A stretch of 64,000 bases of DNA from Paenibacillus sp. ACRRY (GCF_022346995.1 NZ_JAKRNM010000001.1:124001-188000); one strand, 5' to 3'. Numbered from the stretch's first letter, positions 18,479 to 28,845 are shown. Notes: generated from the letters alone by a model not told the origin. Numbers and translations: made by a program.

Positions 18479-19801
18479 ATGAAATTGTTTAACTCAAGAT
18501 GGGGGCGCCTGTTAGCGTGTGGAGCAGTGACGATGGTGCTTGGCTCCGTTCTTAGCGGATGTACGGTCATAAGCGACCCCAAAGGCTTGATGAAGAAACC
18601 CATGCTGTCCACGGACAAACAAAAATTGTTTTACGTTGTTCAGAAAGAGCAGCCGCCAGAGAGCAATCTGATTCGTCCCAAAGACATGAACAATACCAGC
18701 ATGATTCGTGTTGAGGATCTCGACGGGGATGGAACGCGTGAAGCTATCGTATTTTACGAAACGCCCAATGAGAATGTACGTATCCATGGCATGCTCCTGG
18801 AGGAACAGGGAGATACGTGGGTTAAGAAACTGACGTTTGATGTTCCGGGAAGCGAATTGCAATCCTTCAAAGTGTTGGATATTACGAACGATGGAAATCC
18901 GGATATCATTCTTGGTGTGAGTCTGCAAGAGCAAAAAGCACTGACGGCGTATTCATATAATGGCGGCGCACTTGAGCAAGTATTGGGTGGTGTCCCTTAT
19001 AACCAGTTTATTATTGATGATTTGCAAGGTAATACGCTGGACCTGAATGGGGATGGAAAAAGCGACTTTGCCATTGTAGCCCTAAATAACAGTGGGTTTG
19101 CAAGTGTAGCGTTATACCAGTATGACGAAGGCAGCTTTAAGGAAGTTGATCGACTACAGACCGATTATACGGTTAAAGAGATCTACAATGCGCTTGGTGG
19201 AGAAATCGCCAAAGATAAGATGGGTATTGTGCTGGACGCAGAGCTGGATGACCGCAGTTCTTTCTCACAAATTATCTATGTGAAGGATAACAAACTGGTG
19301 AATGCCTTCAAATCGCCTGATCAAACCTATAGAGATGACAAAATTTTAAGCGGTGATTTCAACAATGATGGTATTATTGAGTTTGGACTAAAGGAAACGC
19401 CAAAAGGCTGGGAACATTACGTATTTGACTCCCGCATGTGGTTTTATACCTTCTATCAATGGGATGGCAAGGATGGAAAAGAATTTGTTTCGTTCCAGTA
19501 CCGCGATGATGCCAACTTGTTTCATTTAAATCTAAAGCCGGAGTGGTACGGCAAGATTACGATTGACACCAAATCGGAAAAGGAAAAATATATTCGATTT
19601 AAAATGATTGATACGGATGAAACCGTGGGTGAGATTAAATACTTCACGCTTTCTCAGTGGGAACAGGAGAAAGGGAAGAGATGGAAAGAAATTACCCGTA
19701 CAAACGACCGGGTGATTGCTTCACGTAATGCGCAGGATAGTAACGAAGGATTACTTGATAATATGTCTCAGCTGAACAGAAAGGGAGAACTAAATGAGTA
19801 A
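18479..19801 (+). CDS. FG-GAP/VCBS-repeat lipoprotein
   Basis: Predicted lipoprotein of 440 residues: the signal peptide ends with a lipobox (VLGSVLSGC), so it should be anchored to the outer face of the membrane. The body has at least four repeats with calcium-loop character (DLDGDGTREAIV, DITNDGNPDIIL, DLNGDGKSDFAI, DFNNDGIIEFGL), the pattern of an FG-GAP/VCBS beta-propeller. A GTG at 18476 is in frame immediately before the ATG. It lies 14 bases after the ATPase gene and overlaps the response regulator start by eight bases. The order suggests a surface sensor or accessory for the kinase, which is inference. Confidence 0.75.
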   Translation: MKLFNSRWGRLLACGAVTMVLGSVLSGCTVISDPKGLMKKPMLSTDKQKLFYVVQKEQPPESNLIRPKDMNNTSMIRVEDLDGDGTREAIVFYETPNENVRIHGMLLEEQGDTWVKKLTFDVPGSELQSFKVLDITNDGNPDIILGVSLQEQKALTAYSYNGGALEQVLGGVPYNQFIIDDLQGNTLDLNGDGKSDFAIVALNNSGFASVALYQYDEGSFKEVDRLQTDYTVKEIYNALGGEIAKDKMGIVLDAELDDRSSFSQIIYVKDNKLVNAFKSPDQTYRDDKILSGDFNNDGIIEFGLKETPKGWEHYVFDSRMWFYTFYQWDGKDGKEFVSFQYRDDANLFHLNLKPEWYGKITIDTKSEKEKYIRFKMIDTDETVGEIKYFTLSQWEQEKGKRWKEITRTNDRVIASRNAQDSNEGLLDNMSQLNRKGELNE

Positions 19802-20492
19802 AGTGCTTATTCTTGAGGATGAAGAATCCATCCGCAGTTTTATAGTCATCAATTTAAAAAGAAACGGGTTCGAAGTGCTTGAAGCAGGAGATGGGCATGA
19901 AGCGCTTCGTATCTTACAAACTGTACCTGATATTGATCTGGCCCTTCTTGACGTTATGGTACCTGGAATTGACGGTTTTGAAGTGTGTCGACGCATCCGT
20001 GAAACCAATGAACGTTTGGGCATCATTTTCTTGACGGCCAAGGTTCAGGAGCAGGACAAGGTGTATGCTCTTTCTGTTGGAGCAGATGATCATGTAAGCA
20101 AACCATTCAGCCCGACCGAGCTGATCGCACGAATCCAATCCTTGCTGCGCAGAGTGAATGTGCATCGGGAGACTGCAGCTAAGGTCACATTCCAATCAGG
20201 GCCGTTTTCCCTTGATTTGATCTCAAAACAATTTAAAAAACAAAATGAATTGATTGAATTAACTCCAACGGAATTTTCACTTATTCAATTCTTCCTGGAA
20301 AAAGAGAATACACCACTTAGCCGTGATTTGCTTCTGGATCATGTCTGGGGCAAGGAATATATGGGAGATCCAAAAATTGTGGATGTGAACATTCGCCGCT
20401 TACGCCAGAAAATTGAGAATAATCCTTCCGAACCTGAATACCTGCAGACTGTATGGGGTCACGGTTACAAATGGAAGGGCCGGGAGCAATGA
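19794..20492 (+). CDS. response regulator, OmpR/PhoB family
   Basis: DNA-binding response regulator of 232 residues: receiver domain (about 1-115, phosphorylated Asp53 in LLDVMVPG, Lys103 in SKPFSP) and a C-terminal OmpR winged helix (about 130-230, with LTPTEFSLIQFFLE and the recognition region VDVNIRRLRQKIE). AAAGGGAGAA precedes the ATG, which lies inside the end of the lipoprotein gene. The histidine kinase start overlaps its stop (ATGA), so the pair is translationally coupled. Confidence 0.93.
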   Translation: MSKVLILEDEESIRSFIVINLKRNGFEVLEAGDGHEALRILQTVPDIDLALLDVMVPGIDGFEVCRRIRETNERLGIIFLTAKVQEQDKVYALSVGADDHVSKPFSPTELIARIQSLLRRVNVHRETAAKVTFQSGPFSLDLISKQFKKQNELIELTPTEFSLIQFFLEKENTPLSRDLLLDHVWGKEYMGDPKIVDVNIRRLRQKIENNPSEPEYLQTVWGHGYKWKGREQ

Positions 20493-21994
20493 TTAAAAAA
20501 GGTATCACCAGGCAGATCGTACTACATTATTTTTTCGTAGTTCTGCTTGCTCTGTTATTGGTGGAATTTATTTTTATGCTTGCGGTGCAGCGGTATTATT
20601 ACGAGAGTATCTATAACACCATTAGCTCTCATATTTCCATGTCAAAAGACTTTTTGGAGCCCATCGCCCGCGAGGATAACGCGGATAATGGTAATCTGTC
20701 GAAGTTACTTACGAACCTGGAACTATCCAGCACAGAACTCGAGATTCTTGATCTTAACGGACGGGTGCTTGCAAGCTCTGCGGCCTTCGAGTCAGATCGG
20801 GCCGTAATGCAGACAAGTGATATTATGCAGGCCATGAATGGCAATACGGGACGGTGGGTAGGTAGACAACCGGGCACCGGTGAACAAGTAATGGCCGTTT
20901 CGCACAAACTTGATCTGGGTGGGGAGAATACGTACATTGTAAGATATCTGACTTCACTCGAAAATGTAAACTCAAAGCTGCTTGTCATGGGATTGCTTGC
21001 CGTTGCCGTTGGGATCGCCGTTCTGGCCGTTGTCCTGATTATCAGCATTGGTATGGCGAACTCCATCGTTCGTCCCATCAATAATATTACTGCGGTATCC
21101 GCCCAGATGGCGAGAGGACGTCTGGATGTCAGAGTCAAAGGGAACTATAAGCACGAACTTGGCGAACTGGCATCCACACTGAATTTTATGGCTCACGAGA
21201 TTGTCCGCAGTAATCAGATCAAGGATGATTTTATATCATCCATTTCCCATGAACTCAGAACACCTCTGACCAGTATTAAAGGCTGGAGTGAAACGCTGGA
21301 TTCAGGCGGATATGATCCGGACGAGACACGTATTGGAATGAGCATCATCTCGAAAGAAACAGAACGCTTGATCGGGCTTGTCGAAGAGATGCTGGATTTC
21401 TCCAAACTGCAGCAAAATCAGATGAAGCTTGTCAAAGGTACGGTTAGCATTCGTGAGATTGTGCAGGAAACGATGCTAAACGTTTGGGCCAAAGCCGAAC
21501 AAAAGCAAATCCATTTGAAGCTGGACACAGATGAGACCCGTGCTTTTAACGTGCATGGTGATGGAAATCGTTTGAAACAGGTGTTCCTGAACATCGTGGA
21601 TAATGCGATCAAATTCTCACACGAAAATTCCTGGATCTACTTGTCGGTAAAAGAAGAGGACGGGAAGATTATAGCGGCTGTGCAGGACACCGGGATCGGG
21701 ATTAGCGAAGAGCATCTCATCAAAGTACGTGATCGATTCTTCCAGGTGAATCACCAGAATGGTGGAACAGGATTGGGGCTTGCCATTACGCAAGAACTCG
21801 TGGAACTGCATGAAGGAACGATTACGATGCAAAGTGAACTGGGATCGGGTACAACAGTAACGATTGAACTGCCCGCTTTGCCCGAAGAAGAGATTGTAAC
21901 CGAGCTTCAGGCTAATGAAGTCGCTTCAGAAACGGAACAAGAGAGCGGAGCGCAACACATTAAACCGGATTCGGAAATAGGCAAAAGCGAATAG
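20489..21994 (+). CDS. membrane sensor histidine kinase
   Basis: 501 residues. First membrane helix about 11-33, extracellular sensor region about 35-160 (double-Cache/PAS-like size), second helix about 162-188, HAMP linker (about 189-242), HisKA with HELRTPLTSIKGW (phosphorylated His254), and HATPase with N box (NIVDNAIKF, about 368), DTGIG (400-404) and GGTGLGL (425-431). The tail after about 455 is acidic and low complexity. The architecture is PhoR/WalK-like but the C-terminal tail and operon differ. Start at 20489 chosen for the ATGA overlap with the response regulator; the frame is open back to 20453. Confidence 0.92.
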   Translation: MIKKGITRQIVLHYFFVVLLALLLVEFIFMLAVQRYYYESIYNTISSHISMSKDFLEPIAREDNADNGNLSKLLTNLELSSTELEILDLNGRVLASSAAFESDRAVMQTSDIMQAMNGNTGRWVGRQPGTGEQVMAVSHKLDLGGENTYIVRYLTSLENVNSKLLVMGLLAVAVGIAVLAVVLIISIGMANSIVRPINNITAVSAQMARGRLDVRVKGNYKHELGELASTLNFMAHEIVRSNQIKDDFISSISHELRTPLTSIKGWSETLDSGGYDPDETRIGMSIISKETERLIGLVEEMLDFSKLQQNQMKLVKGTVSIREIVQETMLNVWAKAEQKQIHLKLDTDETRAFNVHGDGNRLKQVFLNIVDNAIKFSHENSWIYLSVKEEDGKIIAAVQDTGIGISEEHLIKVRDRFFQVNHQNGGTGLGLAITQELVELHEGTITMQSELGSGTTVTIELPALPEEEIVTELQANEVASETEQESGAQHIKPDSEIGKSE

Positions 21995-22020
21995 CACACG
22001 ATTGCAAATGACACATCCTG

Positions 22021-22070
22021 AATACACCAAAAAAGGCGAGCCATGAATGGCTTGCCTTTTTTGGTGTATT
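22021..22070. terminator. bidirectional terminator between the kinase and glgC
   Basis: Near-perfect palindrome with 23-base arms (AATACACCAAAAAAGGC... on the left, its complement on the right) around GAA. Poly-A and poly-T stretches let it work in both directions; it overlaps the glgC stop. Confidence 0.9.
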
Positions 22071-23295
22071 ATGAAGAGAGTTCGCCAGCGCGCAAGCGAC
22101 CGGTTTTCTCATATACTTCTTTCAGAATACGTGCAGGTTGAGTACGGACTGCCGGTTTGGCAGATACGACCTCATTAGGGCCTACAACGACAATTTCATC
22201 AGCAGTACCTTTGACAATGGCACCGTCCTTGATAACGGCACCTTCACCAATGATGGCACGTTCGATGTGCACACCTCTGCCCACACGGGCATTTGGCATA
22301 ATAACACTGTCTTTGACTTCAGAACCTTTTCCTACTTCAGCCCCGCAGAAGATAACAGAGCGCTCTGCACGGCCTTCAATGGCACAAGATTCATGGACCA
22401 TAGAGGACATGTGCTCAGCACGAGTATGACGAGCTTTGTGAGCACTTAATTTAGTTTTCCAGTCACGAGTGAACATCGGCCAGTGTTCTTTGTGCAGGCT
22501 CCAGTTTTCTTCATTATGCAGCAGATCCATGTGTGCATCCCATAAGCTTTTTACAGTACCAACATCTTTCCAGTAACCATCGAAGTTATATACGAAAAGA
22601 GAGTTGTTTTCATTTAGCATTTGAGGGATTACATCTTTACCAAAGTCATGACTGGAATTCGGGTTAGCTGCATCCAGCAGAAGATGGCGTTTCAGATACT
22701 CCCAGTTAAACATGTAAATACCCATGGAAGCCAGGTTACTTTTTGGTTCTGCCGGCTTTTCAGCAAATTCGGTCACACGCATATTTTCATCCGCAGCCAT
22801 AATACCGAAGCGATGTGCTTCATCCCAAGGAACTTCCATAACCGAAATGGTCGCAACAGCTTCATTCGCTTTATGGGATTCCAGCATGTCGCGATAATTC
22901 ATGTGATAAATATGATCTCCCGACAAAATTAGAACATTTTCGGGGTTTTGTTGGTCAATATAGTCGATATTTTTATAAATGGCATCCGCCGTTCCCAAGT
23001 ATTCGTCATTTCCTGTATGATAAGATGGAAGCAGGGAGATTCCTGCCTCGTCCGAATTCCCATGTCCCCATGGTTCTCCTCCACCAATGTGATCGTGTAA
23101 AGATTCAGCTTGGTACTGCGTTAATACTCCAACAGTATCGATTCCTGAGTTCACGCAGTTGCTGAGAGGAAAATCGATAATCCGGTAGTGCCCGCCAAAC
23201 GGTACAGCGGGTTTAGCAATACTTGAGGTCAATGGGGCTAATCTTTTCCCCTCTCCTCCCGCCAACAGCATAGCGATGCAATCTTTATTAAACAT
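22069..23295 (-). CDS. glgC: glucose-1-phosphate adenylyltransferase
   Basis: Makes ADP-glucose from glucose-1-phosphate and ATP, the committed step of glycogen synthesis. N-terminal nucleotidyltransferase domain ([13 protein letters not shown] with the substrate-binding AKPAVPFGG) and a C-terminal left-handed beta-helix with hexapeptide-like repeats (about 300-380). 408 residues, like bacterial GlgC. GGGAGGGAAACG precedes the ATG. Divergent from glgB-glgA; no glgD or glgP was seen in the window. Confidence 0.95.
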   Translation of the reverse strand: MFNKDCIAMLLAGGEGKRLAPLTSSIAKPAVPFGGHYRIIDFPLSNCVNSGIDTVGVLTQYQAESLHDHIGGGEPWGHGNSDEAGISLLPSYHTGNDEYLGTADAIYKNIDYIDQQNPENVLILSGDHIYHMNYRDMLESHKANEAVATISVMEVPWDEAHRFGIMAADENMRVTEFAEKPAEPKSNLASMGIYMFNWEYLKRHLLLDAANPNSSHDFGKDVIPQMLNENNSLFVYNFDGYWKDVGTVKSLWDAHMDLLHNEENWSLHKEHWPMFTRDWKTKLSAHKARHTRAEHMSSMVHESCAIEGRAERSVIFCGAEVGKGSEVKDSVIMPNARVGRGVHIERAIIGEGAVIKDGAIVKGTADEIVVVGPNEVVSAKPAVRTQPARILKEVYEKTGRLRAGELSS

Positions 23296-23491
23296 AATCG
23301 TTTCCCTCCCAAGATATTTGTCCAGTGTAGTACTTACATAAACGCAAAGTGGAGCTGTTGAAACGATGTATACTGTAAAATTCCTGTAAAATTACAACAT
23401 TTTTTTAAACACGTCATTTTTCTTTTCAACTTGGCTAGAATGGGGTAATGGTTAACGTTATATCTATTTTCTAGGGGAAGAAGGTGATCTC

Positions 23492-25498
23492 TTGGCCATT
23501 CAACCATTGGCAGATCCGGCCATTTCGCCGGAGGATATCTATTTGTTTCATGAAGGAAACCTTCATCACAGTTATCGAATATTAGGCGCACAGCCTGCGA
23601 CTGAGGATCATCGTCAGGGGTATCGCTTCACCGTCTGGGCACCGAATGCCAAAGAAGTAGGTTTGGCTCTTGACCGCAATGATTGGAAAGGTGAACAGGA
23701 ACCTTTATATAAGATACCCGATTCTGGATTTTGGACTCGTTTTTTTCCGGAAATCAGTGAAGGAACATTATACAAATTCCGTATTTTAACGGAAGACGGT
23801 ACAGAACTGCTGAAAGCAGACCCGTATGCATTTCACGCCGAAGTTAGGCCACGCACAGCTTCCATTACAAGTTCGATCCAAGGCTATAAATGGAACGATG
23901 GTGCATGGAGACGCAAACAGAGGGCTGTATATAACAAGCCTTTACATATTTATGAAATGCACATCGGAACATGGAAGCGCAAGGAAGACGGCTCCCTATA
24001 CAGTTATAGAGAGATCGCGGATCTGCTCGTTCCCTACTTATTAGAAATGAAATACACACATGTGGAGATGATGCCGCTCAGTGAACACCCTTACGACCTT
24101 TCTTGGGGATATCAGAGTACGGGTTTCTTCGCCCCAACAAGCCGTTTTGGAGGGCCTCAGGATTTAATGTATTTAGTGGATACACTTCATCAGGCTGGAA
24201 TAGGTGTGTTGCTTGACTGGGTGCCTGCACACTTTGCCAAAGATGCTCATGGTCTGCGTTTGTTTGATGGCACACCGCTGTTCGAATATGCAGATCCATT
24301 GCTTGCTGAGAAACCAGGGTGGGGCACACTAAGTTTTGATTATTCGAAACCGGAAGTTCGTTCATTCCTTATCTCCAATGCGCTGTACTGGATGGAAATG
24401 TATCATTTTGATGGTCTGCGTGTAGACGCGGTTACCAGCATGATAAGGCTTGACTTTGAAAAGCATTCTGGCCAATTTCGCCCCAATGTAGACGGCGGGT
24501 TGGAAAATAAAGAAGCTGTTGCCTTCTTGCAGCAACTCAATGAAACGATTTTTAAGTATTATCCTTATGCACTAATGATGGCTGAAGAGTCCAGTGCATG
24601 GCCGATGGTCACATCTCCTGTGGACGTAGGCGGATTGGGATTCAATTATAAATGGAACATGGGTTGGATGAACGATACGCTGGATTATATGAAAACCGAA
24701 TTCCACGATCGTCCATCAAAGCATCATTTGCTGACATTTCCTGTGGTCTACTCCTTCTCTGAAAATTATGTGCTGCCTCTTTCGCATGACGAAGTTGTTC
24801 ATGGCAAAAAGTCCTTGCTGGACAAAATGCCTGGATCGTACGAACAAAAGTTTGATGGCATGCGAGCTTTCTTGGGTTACTTCATGACTTTCCCAGGCAA
24901 AAAGCTGCTCTTTATGGGTGGAGAATTTGGTCAGTTTATTGAATGGAAAGATGAGGATGAACTGGATTGGTTCTTGCTTGATTACGACAGTCACCGCAAA
25001 CTCCACAAGTTTGAACGTGACCTGTCAGAGCTGTACCTGAGCGAAAAAGCTTTGTGGGAGCTTGATCATTCCCTGGACGGATATGAATGGATCACTCCGG
25101 ATGACCATGCCCAAAGTGTCATTTCATATGTACGCAAAGGAAAAAAACCTGCGGATACACTCCTTGTGCTTGTTAACTTCCAGCCGGTCAAGCGGGAGCG
25201 TTACCGGATTGGTGTCATGCGTCCCGGTATGTATACCGAAGTTCTGAACAGTGATCATCCCGATTACGGGGGATCAGGTATATTGAATGATATGCAGATA
25301 GCTACCGAAAAGATTCCTTTTCATGACCATCCCCACAGTCTGGAAATTGTTTTGCCTCCGCTAAGCGTGGTTATTCTAAAAAAGAATACACGTCGGAAAA
25401 CGGATGAGACAGCAAATGAAGTCGCTTCTGTCAGACCTAAAACACTAAAAAATACAAATAAGACCACTGCCAAATCGAAAAGGGGGAAAAAGGAGTGA
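23492..25498 (+). CDS. glgB: 1,4-alpha-glucan branching enzyme
   Basis: GH13 enzyme that transfers alpha-1,4 chains to make alpha-1,6 branches. N-terminal CBM48 domain (about 35-120, with GYRFTVWAPNAKEVGL), then the catalytic barrel with HPYDLSWGYQSTGFFAPTSRFG, the nucleophile in FDGLRVDAV, the acid/base in MAEESSAWP and LPLSHDEVVHGK. The C-terminus has a 40-residue Lys/Thr-rich tail. Start is TTG at 23492 behind GAAGGTGA. The stop overlaps the glgA start (GTGA), so both are made together. Confidence 0.95.
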   Translation: MAIQPLADPAISPEDIYLFHEGNLHHSYRILGAQPATEDHRQGYRFTVWAPNAKEVGLALDRNDWKGEQEPLYKIPDSGFWTRFFPEISEGTLYKFRILTEDGTELLKADPYAFHAEVRPRTASITSSIQGYKWNDGAWRRKQRAVYNKPLHIYEMHIGTWKRKEDGSLYSYREIADLLVPYLLEMKYTHVEMMPLSEHPYDLSWGYQSTGFFAPTSRFGGPQDLMYLVDTLHQAGIGVLLDWVPAHFAKDAHGLRLFDGTPLFEYADPLLAEKPGWGTLSFDYSKPEVRSFLISNALYWMEMYHFDGLRVDAVTSMIRLDFEKHSGQFRPNVDGGLENKEAVAFLQQLNETIFKYYPYALMMAEESSAWPMVTSPVDVGGLGFNYKWNMGWMNDTLDYMKTEFHDRPSKHHLLTFPVVYSFSENYVLPLSHDEVVHGKKSLLDKMPGSYEQKFDGMRAFLGYFMTFPGKKLLFMGGEFGQFIEWKDEDELDWFLLDYDSHRKLHKFERDLSELYLSEKALWELDHSLDGYEWITPDDHAQSVISYVRKGKKPADTLLVLVNFQPVKRERYRIGVMRPGMYTEVLNSDHPDYGGSGILNDMQIATEKIPFHDHPHSLEIVLPPLSVVILKKNTRRKTDETANEVASVRPKTLKNTNKTTAKSKRGKKE

Positions 25499-26937
25499 AA
25501 CTTTTATTCGCTGCTGCCGAGGGTCATCCATTTATCAAAACGGGTGGACTCGCTGATGTTATTGGAGCTTTGCCTCAAGCCTTGAAAAAGGCTGGGGCAG
25601 ATGTTCGAGTCATTTTACCCAAATATAAAGGGATCCCTGATGAATATAAGGAAGCAATGAAGCCGGTGATCGTGACCGATGTTCCACTCGGCTGGCGTAG
25701 ACAATACTGCGGCATTGAAATGCTCGTCCATGACGGAATTCCGATTTATTTTGTCGATAACGAGTACTATTTTGGCCGTGACGGTGTCTACGGGTATATG
25801 GACGATGGGGAGAGATTTGCTTTCTTCAATCGCGCAGTGCTCGAGGTATTGCCGCTACTGGACTTCAAGCCCGATGTGCTTCATAGCCACGACTGGCACG
25901 CGGGAATGATTCCACTGCTCCTGAAGGCACATTACGCACATGAGCCATTCTATAGTGAGATACGTACCGTATTCACCATACATAATCTGTTGTATCAAGG
26001 TGTATTTCCACATTCGTTATTCAGCGATCTGCTTGAACTGGACGACCGATATTTCACCATGGACGGCGCAGAATATTATGGTAATGTCAATTTTCTGAAA
26101 TCAGGTATTGTCTATTCAGACCATGTAACAACAGTAAGCCCGACCTACGCACAGGAAGTGAAAACTTCCTATTACGGTTATGGCCTAGACGGATTGCTTA
26201 GCTCGCTTGGCGAACGTTTTACCGGAATTGTGAATGGTATTGATACCAAGAGTTATAACCCGGCGACTGACAATAAAATCGCAGTTAAGTACAGAACAAG
26301 CTTATCCAAGAAAACGGAGAACAAGATTGAGCTGCAGAAGGAGCTTGGGCTGCCTGTTCGTCCAGACGCACCATTAATGGTAATGGTTACCCGTCTTGTC
26401 GACTCTAAAGGGCTTGATCTGGTATGTCGCATAGTGGATGAGCTGTTGTATTATGACGATATACAGTTTGCCGTATTGGGAACTGGGGATCCTGCCTATG
26501 AGCATTGGTTCCGGGAAGCGTCTTATCGTTACCCACTGAAAATGTCAGCCCAAATCAAGTTCAACGATGGATTATCCCGTCGTTTCTATGCAGGAAGTGA
26601 TATATTTCTCATGCCTTCCAAGTTTGAACCATGTGGCATAAGTCAGCTGTTAGCACTCCGATATGGCAGTGTGCCGCTTGTCCGTGAAACGGGTGGTCTT
26701 AACGATACCGTGCAGGCATACAATGAGTTCAACGGTGAAGGGAACGGCTTCTCGTTTACCAGCTTTAACGCACATGACATGATGAACACGATCCGTCGTG
26801 CAGAGAAGTTGTATCGCGAACCCGACCACTGGAAGAAGATCGTGAAAAATGGCATGAACGGGGATTACAGCTGGGATGTTTCGGCTGACGAATACATGGA
26901 CATTTATCGTAACATTACTATTGAGAATACAAACTAA
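25495..26937 (+). CDS. glgA: glycogen synthase
   Basis: GT5 enzyme that extends alpha-1,4-glucan using ADP-glucose. The N-terminal KTGGLADVIGALPQAL motif binds ADP-glucose, and the C-terminal GT-B half carries SKFEPCGISQLLALRYGSVPLVRETGGLNDTV. 480 residues, normal length. It starts with GTG at 25495 behind AAGGAG, overlapping the glgB stop, and is followed by a terminator. Confidence 0.95.
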   Translation: MKLLFAAAEGHPFIKTGGLADVIGALPQALKKAGADVRVILPKYKGIPDEYKEAMKPVIVTDVPLGWRRQYCGIEMLVHDGIPIYFVDNEYYFGRDGVYGYMDDGERFAFFNRAVLEVLPLLDFKPDVLHSHDWHAGMIPLLLKAHYAHEPFYSEIRTVFTIHNLLYQGVFPHSLFSDLLELDDRYFTMDGAEYYGNVNFLKSGIVYSDHVTTVSPTYAQEVKTSYYGYGLDGLLSSLGERFTGIVNGIDTKSYNPATDNKIAVKYRTSLSKKTENKIELQKELGLPVRPDAPLMVMVTRLVDSKGLDLVCRIVDELLYYDDIQFAVLGTGDPAYEHWFREASYRYPLKMSAQIKFNDGLSRRFYAGSDIFLMPSKFEPCGISQLLALRYGSVPLVRETGGLNDTVQAYNEFNGEGNGFSFTSFNAHDMMNTIRRAEKLYREPDHWKKIVKNGMNGDYSWDVSADEYMDIYRNITIENTN

Positions 26938-26951
26938 TGATTAAACCACGG

Positions 26952-26982
26952 AGCCGCAGTATATCGTACTGTGGCTTTTTTT
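26952..26982 (+). terminator. terminator of glgB-glgA
   Basis: AGCCGCAGTA and TACTGTGGCT arms with a five-base loop and a T7 tail. Confidence 0.85.
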
Positions 26983-27067
26983 GCAGATCCGGAGCCATGT
27001 TGGAATGCCCTGTAGAGAAAGGATGACATGAATGTGGTTGAAAACTGGATGAAAGTGAGTTGGTAAA

Positions 27068-28774
27068 ATGGCCAATCATATTAATTTCACCTCCGCTTAT
27101 AATCCGAATTTGGAGGCATGGGGTGGAAACGAAACATTTGATCCTCTGAAGATGAATGCAATGTTTGGTCAAATTTTGGGGAATATTGCTGCGGTTGAAT
27201 CTTCTATACCTGGAAATATCATTGACGTTAGAAATTTTGCTCCGGGTGATGGAACGGATCAATCCGCACAGATCAAAGCTTTTTTTGACTCGGCGCAAGA
27301 AGGTGACATATTACTATTCACGCCAGGACACTACAAAGTCATAAAATCGGGATGGTTTTATACGTTTAATGGAAAAGCAGTAACCATCAGAGCTCATCCT
27401 GGAGCCATATTGGAAGTTTCAGACCAGGGTTTACGCTTCGAGAACAGCAACCATATCGAAGTAAGTGGTCTAACTTTAATGCGTACAACTCAGGCTGGCT
27501 GGGCGAAAGGAAGAACAGGCATTTACGTAGAGAACTCCAGCAACGTCATATTGCAGAATAATGATATCAGTAAATTTACGGACGGCATTGGCGTGAATGG
27601 TTCAACCAGCCAGGAGAATCCTTCAAGAAATGTTATCATTAGAAACAACAAGCTTCACCACTTGGGTGAAGAGCCAATTGCAGTGAGGACCAATCTGGCC
27701 TTTGTCATGATTAGCCAAAATGATTGCTACCGATATTTGGGTGATGGGATTCTCATTAAAGCAACCTGGAACGTATTTATTACGAACAACTATCTTCATA
27801 CACCCGTACTGTCCACCGATGCAGACTATACTACGTTCACAGCAGGCCAACAAGGTTCTAATGTGCCCAAAGTAGGTGGAGGTATTACATGTAACAATGA
27901 AGGCGGCGAGACAGGGGCCAGGAGTCTGCATATCCATGATAACAGTGTAATCGGGACGGCTTTTGGTGTAGGGCTTATCGGGTTTACAGGTGCATTCGTC
28001 ACTTCAAACTTCTTCCGTAATATTCGAAACAGTTCTGTAGTTTCTGTCTCCTTTCTCCCTTCCCAATTCAACCCCAATGATGTGAGCAACCATATTTTTG
28101 TGATTCAGGGCAATTATATTGATACGATTTTGAGGTCGAGTTCAACAGCAGCGATTGAGGCAAGGACCAATAATGGGATTGAAGGCATGGATATTGGCAT
28201 CATCTCCGATAATATTGTGATTCCTAATGGCAATCATTGGGGGATCATCGCAGACGGTAACATCATCATCAAGGGCAATTATATTGCCAAAGCAGGCATC
28301 GCAATGGACTTAAGCAATGGTGTAGTCGCCGCTAACAATATCATTCAGCCTGGTTTTGTCACGAGCAATCCTGACCGGATGGTCAGTATTAATGATCATG
28401 TGACATTTACAAGCAATTCAATTTCGGGTAAAGGAACATCATTGAAAATCCGTGGATCAAACAGTGTTATAACGGGTAATCGCATGAACTATGATGGTAA
28501 TTGGTGGGCAGTTCATTTTGATAATGCCAATCGGGTTGTGGAAAATAACATCATCAAAGATAATGTGTTACTGGTATCACCCAGTGCTACTGGTCGATAT
28601 TTGTACGGGTCCAGCGCTTTTTCGAATGGAAAGAACGTCGTTATTGATATCGTTAAGGATAATAATGGTTTCGTATATCAACTGGTGAACGACCTTGTAC
28701 TGACGGGTCCCAATTCCACCCGCTGGAGAGTCACTGTCGATGCCAACGGTAATATTAAGGGGACAAAAGTTTAG
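27068..28774 (+). CDS. right-handed beta-helix protein (pectate-lyase-3 / tailspike-like)
   Basis: 568 residues. The region IIDVRNFAPGDGTDQSAQIKAF (about 55-78) is the entry motif of the Pectate_lyase_3/tailspike superfamily, and the middle is a long run of beta-helix coils with Asn-rich turns (for example NSNHIEVSGLTL, NSSNVILQNNDISK, NVIIRNNKLHH). Helices of this kind act on or bind polysaccharides. There is no signal peptide or membrane segment, so it is either cytoplasmic, released by lysis, or exported by another route. The start has a GTGAG ribosome binding site. It lies alone between a terminator and the convergent GH13 gene. No catalytic residues can be assigned. Confidence 0.75.
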   Translation: MANHINFTSAYNPNLEAWGGNETFDPLKMNAMFGQILGNIAAVESSIPGNIIDVRNFAPGDGTDQSAQIKAFFDSAQEGDILLFTPGHYKVIKSGWFYTFNGKAVTIRAHPGAILEVSDQGLRFENSNHIEVSGLTLMRTTQAGWAKGRTGIYVENSSNVILQNNDISKFTDGIGVNGSTSQENPSRNVIIRNNKLHHLGEEPIAVRTNLAFVMISQNDCYRYLGDGILIKATWNVFITNNYLHTPVLSTDADYTTFTAGQQGSNVPKVGGGITCNNEGGETGARSLHIHDNSVIGTAFGVGLIGFTGAFVTSNFFRNIRNSSVVSVSFLPSQFNPNDVSNHIFVIQGNYIDTILRSSSTAAIEARTNNGIEGMDIGIISDNIVIPNGNHWGIIADGNIIIKGNYIAKAGIAMDLSNGVVAANNIIQPGFVTSNPDRMVSINDHVTFTSNSISGKGTSLKIRGSNSVITGNRMNYDGNWWAVHFDNANRVVENNIIKDNVLLVSPSATGRYLYGSSAFSNGKNVVIDIVKDNNGFVYQLVNDLVLTGPNSTRWRVTVDANGNIKGTKV

Positions 28775-28784
28775 AAAGTTAACA

Positions 28785-28845
28785 TAAAAAAACCTCCTAA
28801 ACACCAGATTGAAGAACTGGAGCATTGATCTGATGAATTAGGAGA
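28785..28845 (-). terminator. terminator of the leftward GH13 gene
   Basis: CTCCTAA (28794-28800) pairs with TTAGGAG (28838-28844) over a 37-base loop that holds a small CCAG/CTGG stem; read leftward it is followed by GTTTTTTTA. Confidence 0.6.
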
